Shown here: positions 54,286 to 62,510 of the stretch, piece after piece
Numbering within the stretch: the stretch's first letter is position 1
Layout: the number at the start of each line of letters is the position of its first letter
From: Pedobacter hartonius
Lineage (GTDB): Bacteria > Bacteroidota > Bacteroidia > Sphingobacteriales > Sphingobacteriaceae
Length of the DNA: 64,000 nt
Assembly (NCBI RefSeq): GCF_900107535.1
Contig: NZ_FNRA01000001.1
Coordinates: forward strand, 186,001 to 250,000
Reading direction: 5' to 3'
The notes under the pieces: generated by a model
Database searches by the model: none
Seen by the model: only the letters and a program-made list of their open reading frames with translations
What the model was told of the DNA's origin: nothing
Translations under genes and position numbers: made by a program

Positions 54286-55251
54286 TCAGCTGTCAACCAA
54301 GTGTTTGATTTTATCATAGGTTAAAGGCTTTGTAAGGAAGTCTTTAACCGCTTTAAATGATTGGGCCCTGACGCGTTCAGCGGGATCAATAGTAGAAGAG
54401 ATGATGACCACATCAATTTTCATATGAAGTTCCTCCAGTCGCCTTAAAAAGGCCCAACCATCCATCTCCGGCATATTAAGGTCCAGCAGGATCAGATCCG
54501 GGCGGTTGTCATCCAGGTATTCCAGCGCCAGTACAGGGCTGTCAAACTGAACAACTCTTTTATTTTTATTGTACTTGGTGATGATCATATGATGCAGCTT
54601 GTTCGTCAGGGGGTCATCATCTACCAGCATAATATGTTTTGAATCTGTCTTTGTCGTTTCTACAGTGAAATCATCGGGGGCATCATCTTTATTAATTAAC
54701 CGGTTTAGCATTTTTATAATGTCATCCAGTTTCTCTGCCTGAAAATTGATATCTTTTAATAATTCCCTGACCTTACCAGTATCAAAAGATTCCATTTCAG
54801 AATAATTGAGCAGGCTGGAAAGACTAAGAATGTTCGTAATGGGTGCACGAAGATCATGGGAAGCCAAATGGGAATATTCATCCAGCAATTTCATTTGACT
54901 GGTCTTCCTGTTACTTTCAATAATTGTGCAAGATACATATTGCTGATCAGGAGCTGCAAATACGGGCGTTAAAACTATCTGCAGCAGCACATCATCCTTA
55001 TCCTGTATTTTTAATCTCTTCTCGATATTAAATGATTTCCCCTGAAAACACCGGGCCACCAGACCGTCAAATGATTTCACATATTTCTGTGAAATGAATT
55101 CCACAAAAGATTCCCCAACCACAGGACTCTTGTCTAATAAATATCCTATTTTCTCAATGGAATGAATCTTGAAAAAAGTGATCTGATTTTTTTTGTCGAA
55201 AAGGAAATAAGAGTTATCATCATAACAATCACAATGAGCATTAAGCTTCAT
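54286..55251 (-). CDS. PAS-HisKA-receiver protein without an ATPase domain
   Basis: 321 residues. Residues 1-115 form a PAS-like sensor (FFKIHSIEKIGYLLDKSPVV). Residues 120-185 are a HisKA dimerisation domain with the phospho-His motif YSHLASHDLRAPITNILSLS (His132). After a linker of about 20 residues, residues 205-320 are a receiver domain: HIMLVDDDPLTNKLH, phospho-acceptor Asp257 in LILLDLNMPEMDGWAFLRRL, Thr/Ser in VVIISSTIDP and Lys in DFLTKPLTYDK. The HATPase_c domain expected after HisKA is missing. It lies convergently, 6 bp from the prenyl synthetase. Confidence 0.85.
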   Translation of the reverse strand: MKLNAHCDCYDDNSYFLFDKKNQITFFKIHSIEKIGYLLDKSPVVGESFVEFISQKYVKSFDGLVARCFQGKSFNIEKRLKIQDKDDVLLQIVLTPVFAAPDQQYVSCTIIESNRKTSQMKLLDEYSHLASHDLRAPITNILSLSSLLNYSEMESFDTGKVRELLKDINFQAEKLDDIIKMLNRLINKDDAPDDFTVETTKTDSKHIMLVDDDPLTNKLHHMIITKYNKNKRVVQFDSPVLALEYLDDNRPDLILLDLNMPEMDGWAFLRRLEELHMKIDVVIISSTIDPAERVRAQSFKAVKDFLTKPLTYDKIKHLVDS

Positions 55252-55437
55252 GGCTGACTTTCATTAACATGACACGAATACGGGCATTCATTGTTTCTTT
55301 CTTAAATATTTGATCATTTATTAGATCCAAAATCTTCTCAGATTCGTAAATATCAGTCACTGATAGCTATAAAGGTTCGACAATTGCCTTTTACACCTAT
55401 AGAATAAAGAGACAAACCAACAAAAAAAATATTATTT

Positions 55438-55806
55438 ATGCAAGAAATTCTGTCAAAGAAAATATTAGGACAGAGAATTAAGTCCCTGAGGACAGAAAAG
55501 GCTTATGCCCAGGCTTATGTAGCTAATTTTTTAAATTTGTCCAGAAGCAATTATTCTCAGATTGAGCTTGGCAATCAATACCCGACATATCACACCTTAA
55601 ATGCGATCTCAAGACATTATAATAAGAGTTACGAGTGGCTGTTGCACGGACAGGAAGAGCAGGAGAGTGCTGAGATCAGCCGGATGAACATTTCATTCGT
55701 ATCAGTAGTAAAGGAACTGGAAGCCAATTTAAAGAGTTTTTCTGTATCACTGAGCCAATTGAAAGAAGAGCTTGAACAGCTCAAAAATGAGATGATCGTA
55801 TCCTGA
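55438..55806 (+). CDS. XRE-type helix-turn-helix regulator
   Basis: 122 residues. The N-terminal HTH_3 domain (ILGQRIKSLRTEKAYAQAYV, then ANFLNLSRSNYSQIELGNQY) has the standard XRE pattern. The C-terminal 40 residues form a Leu/Glu-rich helix that suits dimerisation (KELEANLKSFSVSLSQLKEE). It is a stand-alone gene, closed by a strong terminator. Targets are unknown. Confidence 0.9.
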   Translation: MQEILSKKILGQRIKSLRTEKAYAQAYVANFLNLSRSNYSQIELGNQYPTYHTLNAISRHYNKSYEWLLHGQEEQESAEISRMNISFVSVVKELEANLKSFSVSLSQLKEELEQLKNEMIVS

Positions 55807-55821
55807 AAGGATCAGAACAGC

Positions 55822-55856
55822 AAAAGGGCCGCAACGAAAATCGTTGCGGCCCTTTT
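55822..55856. terminator. Intrinsic bidirectional terminator between the XRE and rpmA genes
   Basis: Perfect 16-bp stem (55822-55837 and 55841-55856) around an AAA loop, with A4 and T4 at the ends. Lies between convergent genes and serves both. Confidence 0.9.
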
Positions 55857-55871
55857 GTATAGTATATGAAA

Positions 55872-56294
55872 TTATTCTGCCGGAGCAGTTTCAGTTTCTG
55901 TAACAACTTCTTCAACCTTAGCAGTTTTTTTAGCAGGTGCTTTTTTTGCAGGTGCTTCAGCTACTGGTGCTTCAATTTCTACTTCAGCTTTTGCAGCTTT
56001 AGGGGCAGGAGCAATTTTTTCAGCAACTGGTGTAACAACAGCAGCAGGCAAAACAGAAACATAAGATTTGTTATCCTGTTTCTTTCTGAAGATTACTGTA
56101 CCGTCTACAAGAGCAAATAAAGTATGATCTTTACCAATACCAACTCCTTTATCAGGGTGGTGTTTAGTTCCGCGCTGACGTACTAAGATGTTACCTGCAA
56201 TAGCTTCCTGACCACCAAAAATTTTGATACCTAAGCGTTTACTATGAGACTCACGTCCGTTTCTCGAACTACCGGCTCCTTTTTTATGTGCCAT
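55872..56294 (-). CDS. rpmA: 50S ribosomal protein L27 with Ala/Lys-rich C-terminal tail
   Basis: 140 residues, while L27 is usually about 85. Residues 1-85 are a normal L27: [40 protein letters not shown] and [18 protein letters not shown]. The tail, from about 86, is Ala/Val/Glu/Lys-rich with [17 protein letters not shown]. The N-terminus lacks the cleavable prefix of Firmicutes L27. It follows rplU by 58 bp on the same strand, the conserved rplU-rpmA order. Confidence 0.96.
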   Translation of the reverse strand: MAHKKGAGSSRNGRESHSKRLGIKIFGGQEAIAGNILVRQRGTKHHPDKGVGIGKDHTLFALVDGTVIFRKKQDNKSYVSVLPAAVVTPVAEKIAPAPKAAKAEVEIEAPVAEAPAKKAPAKKTAKVEEVVTETETAPAE

Positions 56295-56352
56295 TTTGTT
56301 TTATATTTTATGAATAAACAGTAAAACTGCTTATCTAATGTTTAACAACTAA

Positions 56353-56664
56353 TTATAAACTGATACCAGAAATCTGGATTTTCGTGAAATACTGGCGGTG
56401 GCCATTTTTCTTTTTGTAACCTTTTCTACGTTTCTTTTTGAAAACGATCACTTTATCGCCTTTTAAATGAGACACGATTTTAGCTGAAACGATTGCGCCT
56501 GCAAGTGAAGGAGCACCAACAGAGATAGTCCCTCCGTCTTCAACCAACAATACATTGTCAAATTCAATACTAGCGCCTTCATCTCCTTGCAAACGGTGTA
56601 CAAAAAGGTGCTGGTCTTTTGCAACTTTGAATTGCTGTCCTGCTATATTTACTATTGCGTACAT
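56353..56664 (-). CDS. rplU: 50S ribosomal protein L21
   Basis: 103 residues, standard length. [20 protein letters not shown] and [20 protein letters not shown] are diagnostic for L21, which binds 23S rRNA. First gene of the rplU-rpmA operon, with an AT-rich leader upstream. Confidence 0.97.
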   Translation of the reverse strand: MYAIVNIAGQQFKVAKDQHLFVHRLQGDEGASIEFDNVLLVEDGGTISVGAPSLAGAIVSAKIVSHLKGDKVIVFKKKRRKGYKKKNGHRQYFTKIQISGISL

Positions 56665-56747
56665 TGTTAAATAATTAGTATTTTAAATTGTTTATTTTTT
56701 ATCGAGGTGCAAATATAGAATTTATATTTATAAAATCATAACGATTT

Positions 56748-57257
56748 CTATTTCTTGCTGTATCTTTCTTCAGCATCATTGATAGTTTGCTCCACAAGTG
56801 TCTTCATCTGGCCAGCAACAGTTGCAAGTTTAGGGATATCATTGTAATCGGTAAGGTAAATCACCTTCTTTGTTTTGCGCTTATAGTTGAATGTAAACAC
56901 ATAGCGCAATACTTTAGACTTGTTAAGGTCTGTCTCTGCATTGGCAATCAGATCAGGGAAATTCCAGTAACCGAGTTCATTCATCTTGTTATGCAGATAA
57001 ATAATATCATTCTGTCTTAACTTCACATTGGTTTTGATCAGGGAATCCTTTGTATCCAGGTACTGATATTTGCCCGTAGCCGAGTCATAGCTGTTCGGCA
57101 GGTCATTGCCTGCACCCCATTGAAACTGGAAAGACACAAATTCGTCTGATCTGAAGGGGGCATTTCTGATGATTGGCGTATAGTAGATGATACAATAGCC
57201 TAAAAAAGGAACCACAATGGTAAGAAATAAAAATATTTGTTTCGCTCTGGTACTCAT
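56748..57257 (-). CDS. Conserved hypothetical membrane-anchored protein
   Basis: 169 residues with one N-terminal hydrophobic segment (IFLFLTIVVPFLGYCIIYY), then a soluble domain rich in Lys, Asn and Tyr that lies probably in the periplasm. The last part (RKTKKVIYLTDYNDIPKLAT) has a strand-helix pattern, with no catalytic motif. It lies 18 bp after the SDF symporter gene on the same strand, so the two may be cotranscribed. No family recognised. Confidence 0.7.
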   Translation of the reverse strand: MSTRAKQIFLFLTIVVPFLGYCIIYYTPIIRNAPFRSDEFVSFQFQWGAGNDLPNSYDSATGKYQYLDTKDSLIKTNVKLRQNDIIYLHNKMNELGYWNFPDLIANAETDLNKSKVLRYVFTFNYKRKTKKVIYLTDYNDIPKLATVAGQMKTLVEQTINDAEERYSKK

Positions 57258-57275
57258 TATATATGTTTAAAATAA

Positions 57276-58661
57276 TTAATCCTGTGCCGGTGAGAGTTCA
57301 CCTTCCCACTTGCTCACTACTGCAGTGGCAATGCTGTTGCCAATAACGTTCGTGGCAGACCTTCCCATGTCCAGCAGCGGGTCTATACCGATCAGCAGCG
57401 CTAAACCTGCCTCCGGTATATTAAAGGTGGCAATGGTGCCCGCAATTACTACGAGAGAAGCCCTTGGCACACCTGCAATCCCCTTACTGGTGAGCATCAG
57501 GATCAGCATCATGGTAATCTGTTGCTGGAATGATAAATGGATGCCGTATGACTGTGCAATAAACATTGATGCGAAGGTCATATACAGCATTGATCCGTCC
57601 AGGTTGAATGAATAACCCAGCGGAAGCACAAAACTAACAATCTTATCTTTACAGCCAAATCTTTCCAGCTGAAGTAATGTCCTCGGGTAAGCTGCCTCAC
57701 TGCTGGCAGTACTGAACGCCACAAGTACAGGCTCCTTCATCCTGTTCATCAAGTTGAAGACCCTGCCCTTCAGGATAGTATAACCGATCAGGATCAGCAG
57801 CAGCCATAACATGAGCATGCTTGAATAAAACTCGCCTATGAATAACGCATAGGTGGACAATACGCTTAATCCCTGTTTGGCAACAATGGCCGCCATAGCA
57901 CCAAATACCGCAAAGGGTGCAAAATTCATCACGTAACCGGTAATCTTCAGGATCACGTGGGCCACAGCGTCAAAGAACTCGATAACGATCTTTCCCTTCT
58001 CCCCTATGGCTGCCGTAGCTACGCCAAAGAACAAAGAGAAAACCACAATTTGCAGGATCTCATTGGTGGCCATCGCTTCTGTCATACTCTTGGGTACAAT
58101 ATGGGAAATGAAATCTTTCATTGACAATGCCACCTTTTGTATACCGGTATCCATATGGCTGCTCGGTAAGGGCAGGTGCATAGCTTCACCGGGTTTGAAA
58201 ATATTAACCATGATCAGCCCCAGCGTAAGCGATAACAGAGAGGCGCTGACAAACCACAACATTGTTTTTCCTCCAATCCTGCCCACAGCTTTTATGTCAC
58301 CTACTTTAGCCACGCCAACCACAAGGGTACTAAAAACAAGCGGTGCCACAATCATCTTGATCAGGCGCAGGAAAATATCACTGAGCAGGGTAAGGGGTTC
58401 CAGCTTTTTCTCTCTTTCGGTTTCATTTTCTCTCCTGGCTTTGGCTACAGCTTTTTTCTGTACATTTAGCTGGATATAGCTGATGGCGGATGTATCTTTT
58501 ATTCCTCCTAATTTCTTATCTATGCTTTCGAGCTGCTGGTCTGCCCTGACGATGTTGTTATTGTAAACATCAAACGACTTTACGTTTAAGACATACCCCA
58601 GGATCACACCTAGTATCAATGCTAAAAATATAAAAAATGTTAACCTATTGTTTTTTGACAT
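57276..58661 (-). CDS. Dicarboxylate/amino acid:cation symporter (SDF/GltP family)
   Basis: 461 residues. Family motifs are MIVAPLVFSTLVVGVAKVGD, AFSTASSEAAYPRTLLQLER (serine-rich hairpin HP1 with S-S-x-x-A), FNLDGSMLYMTFASMFIAQ (the NMDGT-type TM7), and GIDPLLDMGRSATNVIGNSI (TM8). An unusual charged insertion of about 60 residues (31-95, with QLESIDKKLGGIKD and KARRENETEREKK) separates TM1 from TM2. It imports dicarboxylates or acidic amino acids with Na+ or H+. Confidence 0.93.
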   Translation of the reverse strand: MSKNNRLTFFIFLALILGVILGYVLNVKSFDVYNNNIVRADQQLESIDKKLGGIKDTSAISYIQLNVQKKAVAKARRENETEREKKLEPLTLLSDIFLRLIKMIVAPLVFSTLVVGVAKVGDIKAVGRIGGKTMLWFVSASLLSLTLGLIMVNIFKPGEAMHLPLPSSHMDTGIQKVALSMKDFISHIVPKSMTEAMATNEILQIVVFSLFFGVATAAIGEKGKIVIEFFDAVAHVILKITGYVMNFAPFAVFGAMAAIVAKQGLSVLSTYALFIGEFYSSMLMLWLLLILIGYTILKGRVFNLMNRMKEPVLVAFSTASSEAAYPRTLLQLERFGCKDKIVSFVLPLGYSFNLDGSMLYMTFASMFIAQSYGIHLSFQQQITMMLILMLTSKGIAGVPRASLVVIAGTIATFNIPEAGLALLIGIDPLLDMGRSATNVIGNSIATAVVSKWEGELSPAQD

Positions 58662-58805
58662 TGGCTGTGGTTATGGGTTTTTGAGACCGTAAAACTACGA
58701 TAATAAAGTTATTTAGTAAAGATTGTTGAAAACGCAGAGAAAAAATTAAAGCTACCTGTAACATTTCCGCACCAGACACGTCATATACACATAAATTAAA
58801 GCAGA

Positions 58806-59303
58806 TTGGATCAGAAAGACCTCTTATTTAAACAAATCTTCGATAGCAATTCCAAGAAAATCTTCCATTTGTGTTACGGTTATACGGGTGATGCTGATGC
58901 TGCCAACGATTTATTGCAGGAAACTTTCCTGAAAGTCTGGCAGAATATGGATAAGTTCAGGCAGAAGTCGCTCATCTCCACCTGGATCTACCGCATCGCA
59001 GTAAACACCTGCCTCACTTACCTCCGGTCAGAAAAACGACAGGCCAAGGATGAGCTCACAGATAACGTCATAGAAAACAAAACTGAAGAATTTTCAGAGA
59101 AAAATGAGCAGATCGCTCTTTTATATAAATCGATATCAAAACTGGAAGAGAATGACCGTTTAATCATTACGATGGTGCTGGATGAGCTTCCCTATAATGA
59201 GATCGCAGAGATCTCGGGGATCTCCGAAGGTAACCTCAGGGTAAAAATTCACCGGATTAAACAAAAACTCACCGAATTATACAATCAACATGCAAGACTT
59301 TGA
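58806..59303 (+). CDS. RNA polymerase sigma factor, ECF type
   Basis: 165 residues starting at a TTG at 58806. Region 2 reads IFHLCYGYTGDADAANDLLQ, then ETFLKVWQNMDKFR, with STWIYRIAVNTCLTYLRSEK at its end. Region 4 is LEENDRLIITMVLDELPYNE, then IAEISGISEGNLRVKIHRIK. It overlaps the following membrane protein gene by 14 bp, the layout of an ECF sigma and its anti-sigma partner. Confidence 0.92.
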   Translation: MDQKDLLFKQIFDSNSKKIFHLCYGYTGDADAANDLLQETFLKVWQNMDKFRQKSLISTWIYRIAVNTCLTYLRSEKRQAKDELTDNVIENKTEEFSEKNEQIALLYKSISKLEENDRLIITMVLDELPYNEIAEISGISEGNLRVKIHRIKQKLTELYNQHARL

Positions 59304-59889
59304 AAATATACAGTCCCTTTGGCAATCACATGCTGTAGAGGCAAAGATCTCTTCTGGAGAGATGCTGGAACAGGCAAAGAAAGAGGTGAACTCCATCCGT
59401 ACCAAATCTCTTCTGAACATCGGGGGAATGGTACTCTCCCTGATTGCTTTCAGCGCGGCATTGCTTTATTTTGACTTCGACTCCTGGACAACAAAACTGG
59501 GAATAGGAATTATTGTGCTCGCAGTAGCCATCTATACGATACTGCTATACCGTGAACACCGCCTGATTTCCCGCAATGATTTCACAGTGCATCCCGGTGC
59601 ATTTTTAGCGAAACTGCATGAATACCAGCTGAGCCGCTTCAATCTCTACAACAGGCTTTTCTGGTTCTATGTGGCCGCCATATCCCTTGGGTTTATCCTG
59701 TTCTTTTTTGAGACTCTTCATCACCTGGATACCTTGGTCCAACTCTCCATCCTGCTTTTCACGATCTTGTGGATGGTCTTTTGTGCTACGATCCTGCGTA
59801 AAGCATTTATGAAAAAAGAAAAAGAGCGCATTGATCTCCTGATTGAAAAGTTCGGAAGGATCAGCGCCCAGTTCAATGAACAGGAATAA
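59290..59889 (+). CDS. Membrane protein in anti-sigma position
   Basis: 199 residues with a cytoplasmic N-terminus of about 40 residues (MQDFENIQSLWQSHAVEAKI), four hydrophobic segments, at about 42-62, 66-86, 120-142 and 146-170, and a charged C-terminal helix. It overlaps the sigma factor gene by 14 bp. This gene order suggests that it holds the sigma factor at the membrane, although no zinc-anti-sigma motif (HxxxCxxC) is present. Confidence 0.65.
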   Translation: MQDFENIQSLWQSHAVEAKISSGEMLEQAKKEVNSIRTKSLLNIGGMVLSLIAFSAALLYFDFDSWTTKLGIGIIVLAVAIYTILLYREHRLISRNDFTVHPGAFLAKLHEYQLSRFNLYNRLFWFYVAAISLGFILFFFETLHHLDTLVQLSILLFTILWMVFCATILRKAFMKKEKERIDLLIEKFGRISAQFNEQE

Positions 59890-59911
59890 CCTGTGCACTC
59901 AACAGCATAAG

Positions 59912-60532
59912 CTATTTGGTGATTTCGTCTATTGAAAAACTATTCCCGCGTAAGCGGTAAAGAAGCATTTTTTCGGTTCCGTTCTGCTGTGCGGTATCAG
60001 TGGAATTCACAATGGGATAAGACCTGAACAGCTCCCCGTTTTTGATCATAAATTTATCATTGCCGCCATAGGTCTTTTTGGCCCTGCTGCTGAGTGCGGG
60101 AAAACCGATCTTATTGAAGCTGCCATTACTGTATTCATATACATTCAGGTCTTTAACCGTTTTTTTACTCAATAATTCAATATACAGCTCAGGATTACCG
60201 TCATTATCCAAGTCCATGTTCCAGGCGTCTGTAATGATCCCGTTGCGCTCCACAGATAATGATTTATAACTGCTCCTGGCCGAGTCAGACATCAGCAGCA
60301 AATATCCGCCAATACTGTCCACACCCTTTCCCCAGCCCACTACTTCAAAGTTCAGCCCCGGTTTAACCTCGATGTCTTTATAAAAAGCAAATTGTCCGGC
60401 AGCCTGCTTAACGGCGGGCTTACTTTCTCCTACATTTTTGGCAGGGCCAGCTTCTTTTCCGGTACAGGCAAACAAAAACAGCAGTCCCACGATGAGTGCA
60501 GACTGCTGTAAAATATCATGACATGGCTTCAT
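59912..60532 (-). CDS. Lipoprotein of unknown function
   Basis: 206 residues. The N-terminal signal ends in the lipobox LFACTG, so Cys23 is the predicted lipidated residue. The mature domain, after a polar linker (KEAGPAKNVGESKPAVKQAA), is beta-rich with a repeated NGxPELYIELL-type pattern (DLDNDGNPELYIELL) that recalls VCBS/FG-GAP-like calcium loops. Convergent with the sigma-associated gene and followed by the GH20 gene on the same strand, about 91 bp away. Confidence 0.7.
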   Translation of the reverse strand: MKPCHDILQQSALIVGLLFLFACTGKEAGPAKNVGESKPAVKQAAGQFAFYKDIEVKPGLNFEVVGWGKGVDSIGGYLLLMSDSARSSYKSLSVERNGIITDAWNMDLDNDGNPELYIELLSKKTVKDLNVYEYSNGSFNKIGFPALSSRAKKTYGGNDKFMIKNGELFRSYPIVNSTDTAQQNGTEKMLLYRLRGNSFSIDEITK

Positions 60533-60595
60533 TTTTTTCTCCTTTTATGGTAGCAATTTATGCTAAAAAAGAAACCTAACCAAATTTAAGCCGTT

Positions 60596-60618
60596 AAAAA
60601 AGCCATATTACCACGGCT
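60596..60618 (-). terminator. Terminator after the GH20 gene
   Basis: Arms 60613-60618 and 60601-60606 pair (AGCCGT with ATGGCT, one G-U pair) around a 6-base loop, followed on the minus strand by a T run of five to six. It lies 6 bp after the GH20 stop. Confidence 0.6.
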
Positions 60619-60623
60619 CTTTC

Positions 60624-62510
60624 TTATTTAGCTTCGTTGTTCAGTACAGTTGTAGTAACCACACTGCTTCTGCCTGTTAAGGTATATACAATAGTTTTCA
60701 ACTCCAGTTTTTTACCTTTTGGTACAGAAATCTTTAAAGGAGTTTTAACGGAATTGGAAACTTCAGAGGGGCGTGTGCCATCCAGCGTATAATATACTTT
60801 CGACCCCAGTACAGGAGCTTTAAGGTCTGCCGTGATTTCTTCCCCATCGATCTGTTTATCAGACTGTCCGAGTGGCGTAGGAACCCAGAAATGTACCCCT
60901 GCTTTATCCAGTTTTGCCAGGTGCAAAGGAATCCGCTCTTCAGAGAAGTTTTTATAATCTTTTCTTGATACGGGACTCCAGGCAATCTCACTTAAGGCAA
61001 GCATCCTCGGGAAAACCTGGTATTCCAGCTTTTCGTTACTTTCAACATATTCTGTCCAGATGTTTGCCTGCACACCTTCGATGAATTTCTTCTGGTCGTC
61101 TGACAGTTCAGCGGGAACCGGATCATAGGCATAAACTTTTGAGTAAGGAGACATACCACCGATATTGACAGGCTCATCAGGAGATGGCGACTGTGCATGA
61201 TCCACATATAAGCCATTGCTTCCTGGAGTCATGATCACGTTGTGGTTCAGTTTCGCCGCAGCAATACCGCCTTCAACTCCGCGCCATGACATCACTGTTG
61301 CGTTAGGTGCCAGCCCGCCTTCCAGGATCTCGTCCCATCCAATGATGTTACGGCCTTTCGAATTGATATATTTTTCTATACGGCTGATAAAATAACTTTG
61401 CAGTCCATGCTCATCCTTCAACCCTTTTTCTTTGATCAGCTGCTGGCAGAACGGTGATTGTTTCCAGTATTCTTTCGGACTTTCATCGCCACCGATATGG
61501 ATATATTTAGAGGGGAATAATGCCATAACCTCATCCAGCACATCTTCCAGGAATCCGAATGTATATTCTGTTGGTGCAAAAACGTCATCAAAAACTCCCC
61601 ATGTCTGCTGTAGCTGTTTACCTTTTCTGGAACCTGTCCATGGAGCTTTCGGGTCAATATAAGTGTCCCTGTCAGGGAAACAGCTCAACTGCGGATAAGC
61701 AGCGATTGCCGCAGAGGCATGGCCGGGCATTTCAATTTCCGGAATGACATTGATAAACTTTTTAGCTGCGTAAGCAACCACTTCCTTTACCTCGTTTTGT
61801 GTATAAAATCCTTTGTACGGCGTGTTGTCTGTCGTTACTCCCGGATGATGGCCTATAATAGTACCGGCTCTTTCCGAACCTACACTGGTTAGCTTCGGAT
61901 ATTTTTTGATCTCTATTCTCCATCCCTGGTCTTCAGTAAGGTGCCAGTGAAAATTGTTCAGTTTGTACTGCGCCATCAGGTCCAGATACTTTTTCACAAA
62001 CGCTACTGAGAAGAAATGTCTTCCTACATCAAGGTGCATTCCGCGGTATTTGAACCTTGGATAATCCATAATCACACTTGCAGGTATATCTATCTCCTGT
62101 CCTTTTTTCTCAGGCATCATCTGCATGAGCGACTGTACGCCATAGAATAAACCGGCGCCCTTACCTGTTACGGTAATTGTTTTGGCATTCACCGTCAGTT
62201 TATACCCTTCCTCCGGCAGTTTATCGGCGCCATCAGCGGTCAGCAGGATTGCCCTTTCAGTACCTGCTGCACTTTTTGTGGTTCTCAGTGCAAAGCCGCC
62301 TTTGCCGGTGATAAATGCGTTCAGCATGTCAGCCGTAGCTGTATTAGGTACCTCATTTGAGATCAGGACAACGGTTTTATCGAGTTTAAAGAAACCTGAT
62401 TGCCGCTCCAGCGTTACAGGGGCAGGGATGATCCCTAAATTTTCATCTGTCTGAGCATTTACGCTCAGCGTTACAAATGCCAGGATCAGTCCTGAGATAA
62501 CCTTCTTCAT
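60624..62510 (-). CDS. Secreted beta-N-acetylhexosaminidase (GH20)
   Basis: 628 residues with a signal peptide ending near SVNAQT. An N-terminal GH20b-type domain (LGIIPAPVTLERQSGFFKLD) precedes the TIM barrel. FKYRGMHLDVGRHFFSVAFV and NNFHWHLTEDQGWRIEIKKY open the barrel. The catalytic pair is Asp342-Glu343 in YIHIGGDESPKEYWK. The C-terminal 70 residues (VYYTLDGTRPS) form a chitobiase-like beta domain. It removes terminal GlcNAc or GalNAc from glycans and overlaps the GH3 gene by 4 bp. Confidence 0.95.
   Translation of the reverse strand: MKKVISGLILAFVTLSVNAQTDENLGIIPAPVTLERQSGFFKLDKTVVLISNEVPNTATADMLNAFITGKGGFALRTTKSAAGTERAILLTADGADKLPEEGYKLTVNAKTITVTGKGAGLFYGVQSLMQMMPEKKGQEIDIPASVIMDYPRFKYRGMHLDVGRHFFSVAFVKKYLDLMAQYKLNNFHWHLTEDQGWRIEIKKYPKLTSVGSERAGTIIGHHPGVTTDNTPYKGFYTQNEVKEVVAYAAKKFINVIPEIEMPGHASAAIAAYPQLSCFPDRDTYIDPKAPWTGSRKGKQLQQTWGVFDDVFAPTEYTFGFLEDVLDEVMALFPSKYIHIGGDESPKEYWKQSPFCQQLIKEKGLKDEHGLQSYFISRIEKYINSKGRNIIGWDEILEGGLAPNATVMSWRGVEGGIAAAKLNHNVIMTPGSNGLYVDHAQSPSPDEPVNIGGMSPYSKVYAYDPVPAELSDDQKKFIEGVQANIWTEYVESNEKLEYQVFPRMLALSEIAWSPVSRKDYKNFSEERIPLHLAKLDKAGVHFWVPTPLGQSDKQIDGEEITADLKAPVLGSKVYYTLDGTRPSEVSNSVKTPLKISVPKGKKLELKTIVYTLTGRSSVVTTTVLNNEAK

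Noticed and set aside
55822..55856. Long perfect hairpin as a possible regulatory RNA
   Set aside because: Its size, three-base loop and A/T flanks between convergent genes are those of an ordinary bidirectional terminator.
55866..56120. Cys/Phe/Ser-rich plus-strand frame opposite the rpmA tail
   Set aside because: Artefact of the repeated GCA/AAA codons of the L27 tail read on the opposite strand. No ribosome site or family match.
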